In this document: one piece after another, positions 34,361 through 47,507 of the stretch | Layout: each line of letters starts with the position of its first letter | Numbering within the stretch: position 1 is the stretch's first letter | Source of the DNA: Sipunculus nudus | Lineage: Eukaryota > Annelida > Sipuncula > Golfingiida > Sipunculidae | NCBI GenBank assembly: GCA_026874595.1 | Contig: CM049314.1 | Location: 70,696,300 to 70,760,299 of the forward strand | DNA length: 64,000 bases | Direction of reading: 5' to 3' | Program-made: the position numbers and the translations under genes | Notes under the pieces: generated by a model | The model's input: the letters and a program-made list of their open reading frames with translations, nothing else | What the model was told of the DNA's origin: nothing | Database searches by the model: none

Positions 34361-34636
34361 TATCTTGAATCTGGGTAATTTGTTACAAAAATATTTTTTT
34401 TCAGTCCCTCTCGTTCAAGAGATGTACATTTTTGCTCGCCTGCTACTGTTACCGGTAAAGGCTGTTCAGAAGGTGACGCAACATGATCTGTTGATCGATG
34501 CCATGTCTCTTCAGATAAGAGTTAGGCGATGGTGTTGAGATTGATCACTATTTGACGCCAGTGTTGTAGGAGAGAGAGCGATTTATTGAGAGAGATGTGC
34601 ATCTGGTTTGTTCCCAAGATGACATTTAAATGGATA

Positions 34637-34642
34637 TTTATT
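34637..34642 (-). terminator. candidate polyadenylation signal of SULT A
   Basis: AATAAA on the minus strand about 370 nt after the stop codon; a second lies at 34582-34587. Motif only. Confidence 0.3.
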
Positions 34643-35011
34643 CTTGTCCGGACTTTTTTTATGATGTGTTCTGTACTGGATTCGGTTCAGTCGTGGCTGC
34701 AGTTATATGTTTACTTTCTTCTTCGCTTTTGATTTTTTCTGCATATTTTTTTTGCTACTATATCTTCTGCTGCTATCGTTAGATGAGAAACACAATGACA
34801 CTTATTAGCCTTGACGTCATCTCCCAGTTTGTATCTTTTAAAACAATATAATCATGGTTCGGCTGACATGGTGTAGCTTACATACCGGAATATTCCAGAT
34901 ACTAACTCCACTTGAATCAATAACCTGATGAATCAATAACCTGATGAATCAATGTGATCGCAATAGAATTGAAGAGTTAGCCTTGATGTAAGTATGAGGA
35001 TATTACCGTCA

Positions 35012-37398
35012 TTAGGGACACATTCCTGTTTCCTCACACAGCTGTCGATATAACCCGTCCGTCTGACGTTGCTGTTCTTCAGTGAACAGATGTCTCCAAT
35101 CACCGATCACACCTTTACGTAGAATTGACGTCCCGGGCTTAAGATACAGCATTCCAACAATTTTCTCATCTCTGCAGGCTGTATCTGGGTTCAGGGTTGG
35201 GGTATTTTTCATGTTGCTGAACTCTGTCATCTTGATAATCTCATCTAACTTCTCTGTTGTGAGCGGCTTCCCGAGAAATTCCGCCATTGTAGATATCCAG
35301 ATTCTGCGGTCCCGAAGCAGATTTTCGTAAGTAATTTGCATAATGTTCGGATTGTCCTTCTGAAGCCAGTATGAACGTACCGTGTCGAAGTAATTGCCAT
35401 ACAAAAGCTGGCCACTGATAAAGTTGTCATAGAAGAAATCCCAAGAACCCTTATACGGGCCAAACACTTTGAGATTTTGGTGAAAATAGTAATACGATAC
35501 CGCCACATCTTTCGGCTCTCGCGAGATGTGCACGATCTTCACGTTTTTGTCACGTGCCTCCGTCGGCAGTTGGTGGTAAAGTACATGGGTGAAGAACACT
35601 TCAGGACGGGGGCAATCTACGGCTTGTTCAACTTTCATCGTTAAGGGTGGAATGGTGTCTATGTGTTCCTCTTGTACCCAAGAATCCAGGTCATCTTGGT
35701 GCAAGATAGCTCTTAAAATTATTGATACCCAGTGGTGGCCTAGAAGAAACGAAAAAATATACAATTTAAAATATACGATCGATTAGGCCTATTCCTATAT
35801 CTAAAAATCAAGATGATCTCTTGGTCCCTTTTTACAAAAAAAAAATAAACATGAGAGAGTCGATCCCACGGTGCACCTGTCAGACAGAACATTTTCAGTG
35901 TTTATAACATGTGGAGCAAAACATGGCCAGCAAGGACATCTATCGGCAATCAGAGGGAACAGAGGTCTGCAAATGAAAAAAGTGAAGTGTTTGTTTACAT
36001 TCTTCCACCAAAAATAGCTAGTGCTTAATCAACAAAACTTTTTTTTCTGTTTGTCAAATTGACATCTCTACCAGTTTCATTACTTACTTGTAAATACACA
36101 GGCTCCTGCATCCTCACAGTGACGGTGTAAACACTTTCTTTGCTATAGTTAACTAACATGTGCCCAGAGTAAGCCACAAATCACAAAGAGCGTCGTTCAT
36201 CCAAAATTCATAACTGAAAAATGGTGACAATTTGTCCGAAATTCTGAGTTTCCAGGACCATTATCAAACATATTGTTGCATGGATTAGCTTCATTAATTC
36301 GTGTCTGTCAGGATCTTGTAAAGTCCGGTGCTCACAGGCAGGTTGGCAAACAATCCCATGTCACCGAACTTTTCGATAAACGACCTTGTACTGTAACTTC
36401 TACAACTTAGGCAAGTGAATAGCTGGCTAGTATTTATAATATTAATAAATACATGCATGCTTACTGAGAAGAGAGAAGGAAAGGGCCTGATCTTTGAAAA
36501 GTAATTAGCTCGGTATATCTATTTTGTTGTATAGAACCGTGGAGGCAAAACATCCTGCTATTTAATGCAAACTTTTCAGAACCGCGCAATATAGCTCCCC
36601 TTATTGTACTGTACGATGACTGTGACGGACTCCGATTCAGTCTTACGGAAAATTTTCTGCAGCGTGACCTCCAACCGGGGTTGTTCATAAAGAGAGGAAA
36701 ATACAATAAATCTTAATCATTTAGGCCCGAATATTTTCCGCGAAGGATAACATCAAATCGTATATAAAATTACGGATGTTAAATAATATCTTTTTATATG
36801 ACACATTATAAAGTGTATAATGCATGATAATTGGCTAAAATATCAGATATATGTTTAGCGTATCATGTTACCACTTAAAGCATGAAGGCACATGCTAACC
36901 CATACATGGCGGCAAAAAAGAGGCACGTGTCGTCCGTTCACATATGTAATATTGCAAGATTTATGGGAGTTCGAAGTTCACTCTTGATCAGCTTGTGTCA
37001 CATAATAAAGTAAAAGCATATTTGACCTTTTATATATATTATATGCACAAAATAAATTTTTTTTCGGTCATTACGTTTCTAGTTTACGCGGTCCTGTACA
37101 TAAAGCATTGGTTCCCTCGTCCACGACGTCGTATGAATATAACTTGTGTTAGGAATATCAACTCGTGACCGCGACAACTCCCTTAATAATTAACTTATTT
37201 GGATCTAAATCATGTATTTCAGTGTTTACCTGATTTCGGGTAGCCACAGACAAACACATCGTCATCGTGTACAGGGAAGTCCAGTATACGGGAAAGTGCG
37301 TCAGGTTTTACGGTCACTGCAAAACGTGTTCCCTGAATCCAATGCTGGCCCGGGAGGGCGTATATTTCATCACGCTCAATTTGATTCTCTGACGACAT
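35012..37398 (-). CDS. cytosolic sulfotransferase (SULT), intact copy A
   Basis: Transfers sulfate from PAPS to hydroxyl or amine groups of small molecules in the cytosol; acceptor unknown. Coding exons 37230-37398 and 35012-35739 join in phase 1 to give 298 aa, the usual SULT length. Motifs: PAPS loop CGYPKSGHHW (the common form is PKSGTTW), FFTHVLYHQLP with the likely catalytic His, HISREPKDVAVSYYYF (3'-phosphate binding), and RKGVIGDWRHLFT (C-terminal PAPS signature). A TTTCTTCATCAG acceptor-like site ends two bases before the ATG, so a 5' non-coding exon probably lies upstream. It is the only copy in the window with both coding exons undamaged. Family is certain, expression unknown. Confidence 0.9.
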
Positions 37399-38612
37399 GG
37401 CTGATGAAGAAACAACATACATTGTATATTAACAAATGTATAAGTAAACATATTAAAAAATAATTATATATTACTAGCGTCTACAACCCGTTCATTTTTG
37501 AACCTGAAGACCAGTTTAGTTTATCCCTAAAACGACAGATGGTGCTTATAATATTCTGAAAACTAAACTGGCTAAACTATAACATGCCTATAGATAGTTT
37601 CTAAATTTATAACCAATTGATCAGACAAAAATTTATTTCAAACCCTGTCCACTGCATATTTTATTTATAGAATCAAATTGTTTGTTAATGCTCTTTTAAC
37701 GTCCGAACATTGTAAAATATTTGCCTCATTAAGACTCAGGAAATGTAAAGATAAGTTGGCCTGAGGCCCAGATTCTGACATATAACACCAACTGCATCGA
37801 ATTTTCAGCTGCGGGTCCAGGCAATTTACCTGAAACCTGTTATTTATTCATTATGACTATTGTTATAATGTAAACCTTTTGTTTATTCATAAGCTGTTAA
37901 AAACTCGTGGCTCTGCTACCGTTTTTTTGTAATAGTTTTACCTGTATTTTAAAGTTTCACAAATAACGACAATGGTGTTAGCTTTTCACCTGTGGTTTCA
38001 TCAGGTGTTCTGAAACCTAATAAACCTACGTAATAAATAGTTTCATCATTTGCCCTCCAAGACGGGCAAATGATAAAAAAAAAAGAACAAAATGAAATGA
38101 TAATTTTCTCTCGCAACGGTTTGAGGCTCAAACAATTTTGAAACGATGGTGTTACACTCGAGAGTCCTAAGAAGCAAGGAAAGCTAAATAACAATAACAC
38201 ATACAGAAATTTAAAATAGTATGTACTGCAAAATCATTCATTATTACCAAATAACTCCGGAAATTTGGCCAATGAAGAATAAGTTAAAGTTTGGTGTAAA
38301 TCCGGCACATAATCCAGCTTCAAGAACGTCATCAAAGAATATGATAAATGTACAGTCACAGAGGCACAAATAATACTCTGAATATTGGCCGAACTAGTGC
38401 TTGCAAACAAGGGGGACTGGAGCATCCCACAATAAGGACCTCCCAACTGCGGAAGCAAGCATTCATTAAAATGCAGATTTCTAATTAGTGTTGTTTTTTT
38501 CGTCATAATATATGGCATGTCTTTTTACCGGTAGGTCATTATTGGCCTAGTATGATAAGAGACGATAGATCATTTGTAGTCGGGGATGCCTTGGGGTTGG
38601 GCTTTAGGGAAG

Positions 38613-38641
<29 letters not shown>
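38613..38641. repeat. (TG)n microsatellite, longer than in copy B
   Basis: GTGTGT run in the 5' flank of unit A. The matching run in unit B (about 45218-45238) is shorter and interrupted by a T. Confidence 0.8.
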
Positions 38642-38643
<2 letters not shown>

Positions 38644-41600
38644 AACATTAAAGTCGTTTATAGTTAAACATAAGGCCAAATATCGTTGACTTACATATCA
38701 AATGTTAACCTTCCCTGCAAGCACATACCTTTCTTTTTTTTTTGGGGGGGGGGGTCCAGGCCTGTTGGTGTTTGTGTGTGAACTGCGTAAAATTCGACTA
38801 TTGATATCCTTATAACGTTAACTAACAAAACAATTTTAGGCTTTCTTGCAAACAAACACCTACCTTGTCTCGTAGAGAAAACACAGACCTCTAAAGAAGC
38901 TTGATCTTGACGATGTCTTATATACACATAGTCAATGGCCTTGGCAAGCTTTTTTTACTTTTTACTCTAGCCTCGTGATCATAACGTGAACTTTGTCCGT
39001 CTGCGTGCAACCAGGCTGCTACGATCTAGCGCCAGATCGGTCCTCTAAATTAGGGCCAGATCACTGGCCTGGAAGAGTGCTTAAACATTCAAGTCTGTGC
39101 AACGCATTATAAGGCCCAATGAGGATGCGAATACTTTCGTCATTATTGACAACGCCTCATTGCTCACAAGTATGGCGTCAATCCAAATAAACCCGCTAGA
39201 ACAATTAATAAGTTTTTTTGCCTCTTCAACGACACCTACCATGTATGTGAAATATTCCGTGATAACCCTATATATTAGTATATTTTTCTGCATGGATTGG
39301 AGAACTCTGCCCGCATGCGGTCCGATCACAGGTGAGTATGTCTGCCAAGGCATCTCTGATGGGCTAATTGTGAGGGTAGCAAAAACACTTGGTGGTGCTT
39401 ACCTTCGTCACTAGAGGGCCTCACTGTTATAAGCAAAATCACGCTTGCACGTGGCTTGGTTCATGCCAGCGGAGAAGCAGTTCTCGTTGTTTATTAGATA
39501 ACTCCTCGGTGTGAAAAGTCAATGACGCACGTCCAGGTGTATGAGAAAACCAGTGTGTGTGTACTGAAGCATCACTCCCAGCGAAAATTCAGCGAGAGCG
39601 CTGGAGAATTCACGGAGAATTTTCGGAGACTTTTAAAGGATTTTATGCAATAATTGTAAAAAAAAATAAGTATTAATACCAACTGGAAAATGTTACCATA
39701 TTACTATTCACATTTTGTCAACTGTTAAATTATCGATATTATCAATAATCCTAGCATAATTATTGAAGAGCTATCAATGTAGACTCTTTGCTGATATCAT
39801 GAAAATTTATTGTGATTTCTCAAATTGGATGTCAGGATGATATTTATAACTGTAAAATCATATGCCCAATACGTGTATTAATAAAGCAATATTTTTTATT
39901 TTAAAATAGCTCCATAACAATATTATTTTAAGATGATAATTTTGCAAATATTGGTACTTAAAATTACAACCTAAGATTAAAATATACGATTTTAATACAA
40001 AAATCATTACTACCAATAAAGAAAAAAAAAAGAGAAAAAACTTAACAGTGTCGATCTAATTTATTCTTTTATTATTGATAATAAATTTATAATTATCTTA
40101 AGCATTTAATGATATGATGGTAAAGATAAAAGTAATAATTATTCTTATTCTCATTCTTCCTCTTCTTCTTCTCCTTATTATTATAATTATTATTATTATT
40201 AATATTATTATGAGTATAAACATCAGCTGGGAAAGAAAACTGGAATCACCGGATAAATATTTATCTATTCGGCGAGGGCACGCTTAAAAATTAGCTTTAA
40301 ATACTCAAGATTTAATTTGTTTATTAGTGGAAATAAATATGTGTAACTTGGTAAAGGTTTTCTGTGGATTTCAATGCTTATGCTCAGCTATCAGAGCATA
40401 AATAGCCATAAAAATCTATCCAAGATATACCCTGTTCCTCCGACCTTTAGACTCTAATTATGTCAGTCTCTCATACCCAGATCTCATTCAGTTTGCTTTT
40501 AGCGGCTGCTTGCCGCCGTTACCTGATGAGAGCATATGTTATACTGTCATAAAGCGGTCACATAACATGTAAATGGGGACCTAATGGGTCTGTTTGGAGC
40601 ATTAGGACCTTAAGAGCATTCATACTTGCGTTTGATTGGTAGCGGTTGTGGCCGGCATTTTATGGAGCACCCCAACCGAAGGTATAACAGCTGAGTGTGG
40701 TATCATTTTAACCGTTAGGATGTCTGGGTTTTTTTTATTTGACGTTGTGGTTGCCGCAAGTGTGCACAATACACTAATTTAACCCTTGGCTGCCAAAATG
40801 TGGAAAAATGAAATTATGTGGAAAAAGTTTACCAAAGATGGTTAACTCTATTTGATTGGAAGGACACAGAAAAACATATTCTATAGCGATTTATGAAAGT
40901 TATTTGTTTCAGACCAAGAATATACACTAAAATTCACAATTATATATATATAAACAATATGAACGTTAAAAATGTGATACAGAATTTCTTTTTGATTATT
41001 CAGAATGTCTTTGTGTTAGAAAATTTCAGATAAACACAGTGATAATGAAATTGTGCGGTCTTTAAACTCCTTAACTAAGACGCGTAAAATTCATATTTTC
41101 AGGTATCTATCATTTCCACAAAACATGGAATATCAACTATCAACAAGTGCCATATAACATGTCACACAGCTGCAAATATCAAAGGTGTTCATTCCGAAAC
41201 ATTTTATAAGTAAAACTTTGTGTAAGTTAAAGAAATTATAAATACATATTATACTTAAAAGATCATTTGAAATCCCTTTTTAACGTATTTACACATGAAA
41301 TACTGAATGTACGTACTGCCTTGCATTATTCCCAATTGAAATAATTTGATCCAATCGATCCAATAGATACAAGCAAGGATACCCAAAATACTTTAAACTG
41401 CTAATAATTAACATGAAAATTATAAACTTCTCCACAGAGCACGAGGGGGACATCCCCGATCCAGATCTCCCCTCTCTGCCTGTGCACATCGACAACCTTG
41501 CTTTGAGGCCTTGAAAATACATGCCCCCACCTTTGGAGATTTGGGTCTTGGATCCTTCACAAATAACGTTACGTATATTAAGAAAATGTGTGTGTTGGGG

Positions 41601-42077
41601 GTGTGTGGGGCTAAATACATATATATACACACCATCTCTCGTGGTGGGATGCATGAGGATTCTCATATACCCACATTACAAACGGTAATGGCGCCCCTGC
41701 AAATCAAATCAAAACTTAAGATTTGCTAAAAAGAGATTATATCAGGTAAAAAAAGAACAGGTATGTTCTATAAGGCACAAAAGGCATAATTTGTTGATGC
41801 ATGATGATGTAAATAAAAAGATCCTAACGCTGATGATTAAACATGGCATTCACCTTTAAAATGTTATTGGTATGAAAAATAAATCTGTTCCTGTAAGACT
41901 TGGCATCAGAGAATAGGCTCCGATTCATGCATACGGAAAATTATCTGCAGCGCGACCTGCACCTAGGGTCGTTCATAACAAGAGGAAAAATACAACAAAT
42001 CTTAATCGTTTAGGCCCGAAAATTCATTGCGAAGAAAACATCAAATCGTATATAAAATTAGTAATTAGTGAAATTAG

Positions 42078-43998
42078 TGAAAATAGTAATACGATACCGC
42101 CACATCTTTCGGCTCTCGCGAGATGTGCACGATCTTCATGTTTTTGTCACGTGCCTCCGTCGGCAGTTGGTGTTAAAGTACATGGGTAAAGAACACTTCA
42201 GGACGGGGGCAATCTACGGCTTTTTCAACTTTCATCGTTAAGGGTGGAATGGTGTCTATGTGTTCCTCTTGTACCCAAGAATCCAGGTCATCTTGGTGCA
42301 AGATAGCTTTTAAAATTATTGATACCCAGTGGTGGCCTAGAAGAAACGAAAAAATATACAATTTAAAATATACGATCGATTAGGCCTATTCCGATATCTA
42401 AAAATCAAGATGATCTCTTGGTCCCTTTTTACAAAAAAAAATAAACATGAGAGAGTCGATCCCACGGTGCACCTGTAAGACAGAACATTTTCAGTGTTTA
42501 TAACATGTGGAGCAAAACATGGCCAGCAAGGACATCTATCGGCAATCAGAGGGAACAGAGGTCTGCAAATGAAAAAAGTGAAGTGTTTGTTTACATTCTC
42601 CCACCAAAAATAGCTAGTGCTTAATCAACAAAACTTTTTTTTCTGTTTGTCAAATTGACATCTCTACCAGTTTTATTACTTACTTGTAAATACACAGACT
42701 CCTGCATCCTCACAGTGACGGTGTAAACACTTTCTTTGCTATAGTTAACTAACATGTGCCCAGAGTAAGCCACAAATCACAAAGAGCGTCGTTCATCCAA
42801 AATTCATAACTGAAAAATGGTGACAATTTGTCCGAAATTCTGAGTTTCCAGGACCATTATCAAACATATTGTTGCATGGATTAGCTTCATTAATTCGTGT
42901 CTGTCAGGATCTTGTAAAGTCCGGTGCTCACAGGCAGGTTGGCAAACAATCCCATGTCACCGAACTTTTCCGATAAACGACCTTGTACTGTAACTTCTAC
43001 AACTTAGGCAAGTGAATAGCTGGCTAGTATTTATAATATTAATAAATACATGCATGCTTACTGAGAAGAGAGAAGGAAAGGGCCTGATCTTTGAAAAGTA
43101 ATTAGCTCGGTATATCTATTTTAGAAGTTGTATAGAACCGTGGAGGCAAAACATCCTGCTATTTATTGCAAAATTTCAGAACCGCGCAATATAGCTCCCC
43201 TTATTGTACTGTACGATGACTGTGACGGACTCCAATTCAGTCTTACGGAAAATTATCTGCAGCGTGATCTCCAACCGGGGTTGTTCATAAAGAGAGGAAA
43301 ATACAATAAATCTTAATCATTTAGGCCCGAATATTTTCCGCGAAGGATAACATCAAATCGTATATAAAATTACGGATGTTAAATAATATCTTTTTATATG
43401 ACACATTATAAAGTGTATAATGCATGATAATTGGCTAAAATATCAGATATATGTTTAGCGTATCATGTTACCACTTAAAGCATGAAAGCACATGCTTACC
43501 CATACATGGCGGCAAAAAAGAGGCACGTGTCCTCCGTTCACATATGTAATATTGCAAGATTTATGGGAGTTCGAAGTTCACTCTTGATCAGCGTGTGTCA
43601 CATAATAAAGTAAAAGCATATTTGACCTTTTATATATATTATATGCACAAAATAAATTTTTTTTCGGTCATTACGTTTCTAGTTTACGCGGTCCTGTACA
43701 TAAAGCATTGGTTCCCTCGTCCACGACGTCGTATGAATATAACTTGTGTTAGGAATATCAACTCGTGACCGCGACAACTCCCTTAATAATTAACTTATTT
43801 GGATCTAAATCATGTATTTCAGTGTGTACCTGGTTTCGGGTAGCCACAGACAAACACATCGTCATCGTGTACAGGGAAGTCCAGTATACGGGAAAGTGCG
43901 TCAGGTTTTACGGTCACTGCAAAACGTGTTCCCTGAATCCAATGCTGGCCCGGGAGGGCGTATATTTCATCACGCTCAATTTGATTCTCTGACGACAG
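42078..43998 (-). pseudogene. sulfotransferase copy B, inactivated
   Basis: Nearly identical to copy A (offset about 6600 bp) but broken in four ways. The start ATG is CTG at 43998-43996. The PAPS-loop Ser of PKSG is Pro (YPKPG). A TAC-to-TAA change makes a stop at 42173-42175, straight after FFTHVL. Exon 2 breaks off at 42078, removing the C-terminal two-thirds including RKGxxGDW. Exons: 43830-43998 and 42078-42336. The high identity of flanks and intron to copy A shows that the duplication is recent. Confidence 0.88.
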
Positions 43999-46900
43999 GG
44001 CTGATGAAGAAACAACATACATTGTATATTAACAAATGTATAAGTAAACATATTAAAAAATAATTATATATTACTAGCGTCTACAACCCGTTCATTTTTT
44101 TAACCTGAAGACCAGTTTAGTTTATCCCTAAAACGACAGATGGTGCTTATAATATTCTGAAAACTAAACTGGCTAAACTATAACATGCCTATAGATAGTT
44201 TCTAAATTTATAACCAATTGATCAGACAAAAATTTATTTCAAACCCTGTCCACTGCATATTTTATTTATAGAATTAAATTGTTTGTTGATGCTCTTGGAA
44301 CGTCCGAACATTGTAAAATATTTGCCTCATTAAGACTCAGGAAATGTAAAGATAAGTTGGCCTGAGGCCCAGATTCTGACATATAACACCAACTGCATCG
44401 AATTTTCAGCTGTGGGTCCAGGCAATTTACCTGAAACCTGTTATTTATTCATTATGACTATTGTTATAATGTAAACCTTTTGTTTATTCATAAGCTGTTA
44501 AAAACTCGTGGCTCTGCTACCGTTTTTTTGTAATAGTTTTACCTGTATTTTAGAGTTTCACAAATAACGACAATGGTGTTAGCTTTTCACCTGTGGTTTC
44601 ATCAGGTGTTCTGAAACCTAATAAACCTACGTAATAAATAGTTTCATCATTTGCCCTCCAAGACGGGCAAATGATAAAAAAAAAGAACAAAATGAAATGA
44701 TAATTTTCTCTCGCAACGGTTTGAGGCTCAAACAATTTTGAAACGATGGTGTTACACTCGAGAGTCCTAAGAAGCAAGGAAAGCTAAATAACAATAACAC
44801 ATACAGAAATTTAAAATAGTATGTACTGCAAAATCATTCATTATTACCAAATAACTCCAGAAATTTGGCCAATGAAGAATAAGTTAAAGTTTGGTGTAAA
44901 TCCGGCACATAATCCAGCTTCAAGAACGTCATCAAAGAATATGATAAATGTACAGTCACAGAGGCACAAATAATACTCTGAATATTGGCCGAACTAGTGC
45001 TTGCAAACAAGGGGGACTGGAGCATCCCACAATAAGGACCTCCCAACTGCGGAAGCAAGCATTCATTAAAATGCAGATTTCTAATTAGTGTTGTTTTTTT
45101 CGTCATAATATATGGCATGTCTTTTTACCGGTAGGTCATTATTGGCCTAGTATGATAAGAGACGATAGATCATTTGTAGTCGGGGATGCCTTGGGGTTGG
45201 GCTTTAGGGAAGGTGTCTGTGTTTGTGTGTGTGTGTGTGAACATTAAAGTCGTTTATAGTTAAATATAAGGCCAAATATCGTTGACTTACATATCAAATG
45301 TTAACCTTCCCTGCAAGCACATACCTTTCTTTTTTTTTGGGGGGGGGGGGGGTCCAGGCCTGTTGGTGTTTGTGTGTGAACTGCGTAAAATTCGACTATT
45401 GATATCCTTATAACGTTAACTAACAAAACAATTTTAGGCTTTCTTGCAAACAAACACCTACCTTGTCTCGTAGAGAAAACACAGACCTCTAAAGAAGCTT
45501 GATCTTGACGATGTCTTATATACACATAGTCAATGGCCTTGGCAACCTTTTTTTACTTTTTACTCTAGCCTCGTGATCATAACGTGAACTTTGTCCGTCT
45601 GCGTGCAACCAGGCTGCTACGATCTAGCGCCAGATCGGTCCTCTAAATTAGGGCCAGATCACTGGCCTGGAAGAGTGCTTAAACATTCAAGTCTGTGCAA
45701 CGCATTATAAGGCCCAATGAGGATGCGAATACTTTCGTCATTATTGACAACGCCTCATTGCTCACAAGTATGGCGTCAGTCCAAATAAACCCGCTAGAAC
45801 AATTAATAAGTTTTTTGCCTCTTCAACGACACCTACCATGTATGTGAAATATTCCGTGATAACCCTATATATTCGTATATTTTTCTGCATGGATTGGAGA
45901 ACTCTGCCCGCATGCGGTCCGATCACAGGTGAGTATGTCTGCCAAGGCATCTCTGATGGGCTAATTGAGGGTAGCAAAAACACTTGGTGGTGCTTACCTT
46001 CGTCACTAGAGGGCCTCACTGTTATAAGCAAAATCACGCTTGCACGTGGCTTCGTTCATGCCAGCGGAGAAGCAGTTCTCGTTGTTTATTAGATAACTCC
46101 TCGGTGTGAAAAGTCAATGACGCACGTCCAGGTGTATGAGAAAACCAGTGTGTGTGTACTGAAGCATCACTCCCAGCGAAAATTCAGCGAGAGCGCTGGA
46201 GAATTCACGGAGAATTTTCGGAGACTTTTAAAGGATTTTATGCAATAATTGTTAAAAAAATAAGGATTAATACCAACTGGAAAATGTTACCATATTACTA
46301 TTCACATACACCCAATACGTGTATTAATAAAGCAATATTTATTATTTTAAAATAGCCCCATAACAATATTATTTTAAGATGATAATTTTGCAAATATTGG
46401 TACTTAAAATTACAACCTAAGATTAAAATATACGATTTTAATACAAAAATCATTACTACCAATAAAGAAAAAATAAAAGAGAAAAAACTTAACAGTGTCG
46501 ATCTAATTTATTCTTTTATTATTGATAATAAATTTATAATTATCTTAAGCATTTAATGATATGATGGTAAAGATAAAAGTAATAATTATTCTTATTCTCA
46601 TTCTTCATCTTCTTCTTCTCCTTATTATTATAATTATTATTATTATTAATATTATTATGAGTATAAACATCAGCTGGGAAAGAAAACTTGAATCACTGGA
46701 TAAATATTTTATCTATTCGGCGAGGGCACGCTTTAAAATTAGCTTTAAATACTCAAGATTTAATTTGTTTATCAGTGGAAATAAATATGTGTAACTTGGT
46801 AAAGGTTTTCTGTGGATTTCAATGCTTATTCTTAGCTATCAGAGCATAAATAGCCATAAAAATCTATCCAAAATATACCCTGTTCCTCCGACCTTTAGAC

Positions 46901-47135
46901 TCTAATTATGTCAGTCTCTCATACCCAGATCTCATTCAGTTTGCTTTTAGCAAAATTTAGCAGAATTTCTTTTTGATTATTCAGAATGTCTTTGTGTTAA
47001 AAAATTTCAGATAAACACAGTGATAATGAAATTGTGCGGTCTTTAAACTCCCTAACTAAGACGAGTAAAATTCATATTTTCAGGTATCTATCATTTCCAT
47101 AAAAATGGAATATCAACTATCAACAAGTGCCATAT
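42078..47135 (-). repeat. SULT duplication unit B
   Basis: Matches 35481-41155 with sparse substitutions; for example, one difference in the 300 bp at 44821-45120 against 38221-38520. Two internal deletions relative to A: about 150 bp at 46308 (A 39713-39865) and about 460 bp at 46951 (A 40511-40975). Confidence 0.85.
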
Positions 47136-47339
47136 AGTCTTATTATAAGTCTTATTATATAAGTCTTGTTTTTGAACATTCAGTTTTTAGTTTACACTGG
47201 TCCTGCACATAAATCATTGGTTCCCTCGTCCACGACGTTATATGCATATAACTTGTGTTAGGAATATCAACTCATGACCGCGACAACTCCCTTAATAATC
47301 AACTTATTTGGATCGAAGTCATATATTTTAGTGTTAACT

Positions 47340-47507
47340 TGATTTCGGGTAGCAACAGACAAACACATCTTCATCGTGTACAGGGAAGTCCAGTATACGG
47401 GAAAGTGCGTCCGGTTTTACGGTCACTGCAGAGCGGGTTCCCTGAATCCAGTGCTGGCCCGAGAGGGCGTATATTTCATCACGCTCAACATGATTCTCTG
47501 ACGAAAT
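47340..47507 (-). pseudogene. sulfotransferase exon 1 relic, copy C
   Basis: Matches exon 1 of copy A, but the start codon is ATT, the donor AG|GTAA has become AAGTTAAC, and a Gly codon of CGYPKSG is Cys (CCYPKS). No exon 2 exists in unit C. Older than the A/B pair judging by many more substitutions. Confidence 0.8.

Larger units (their letters stand above)
34360..41916 (-). repeat. SULT duplication unit A
   Basis: Reference unit of the array: 3' flank (34360-35011, matched by 53440-54026), exon 2, intron, exon 1 and about 4.5 kb of 5' flank. The 5' flank is matched by B to about 47135, by C to 51380, and in pieces by D to about 60980. After 41916 comes a 130-bp scrap (41918-42050) resembling the unit A intron at 36630-36770, then unit B. 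Confidence 0.8.

Noticed and set aside
34920-34955. Two CTGATGAATCAAT repeats
   Set aside because: No GAAA and no helix II partner; just a short tandem duplication.
37985-38020. CTGATGA...GAAA on the minus strand, hammerhead-like
   Set aside because: Helix II would be only 3 bp and no complementary strands for helices I and III exist nearby. Unit C has lost the core.
44834-45118. 94-codon frame conserved between SULT units A and B
   Set aside because: Conservation is explained by the recent duplication of the whole region. No splice context or family was recognised and unit C does not keep the frame.
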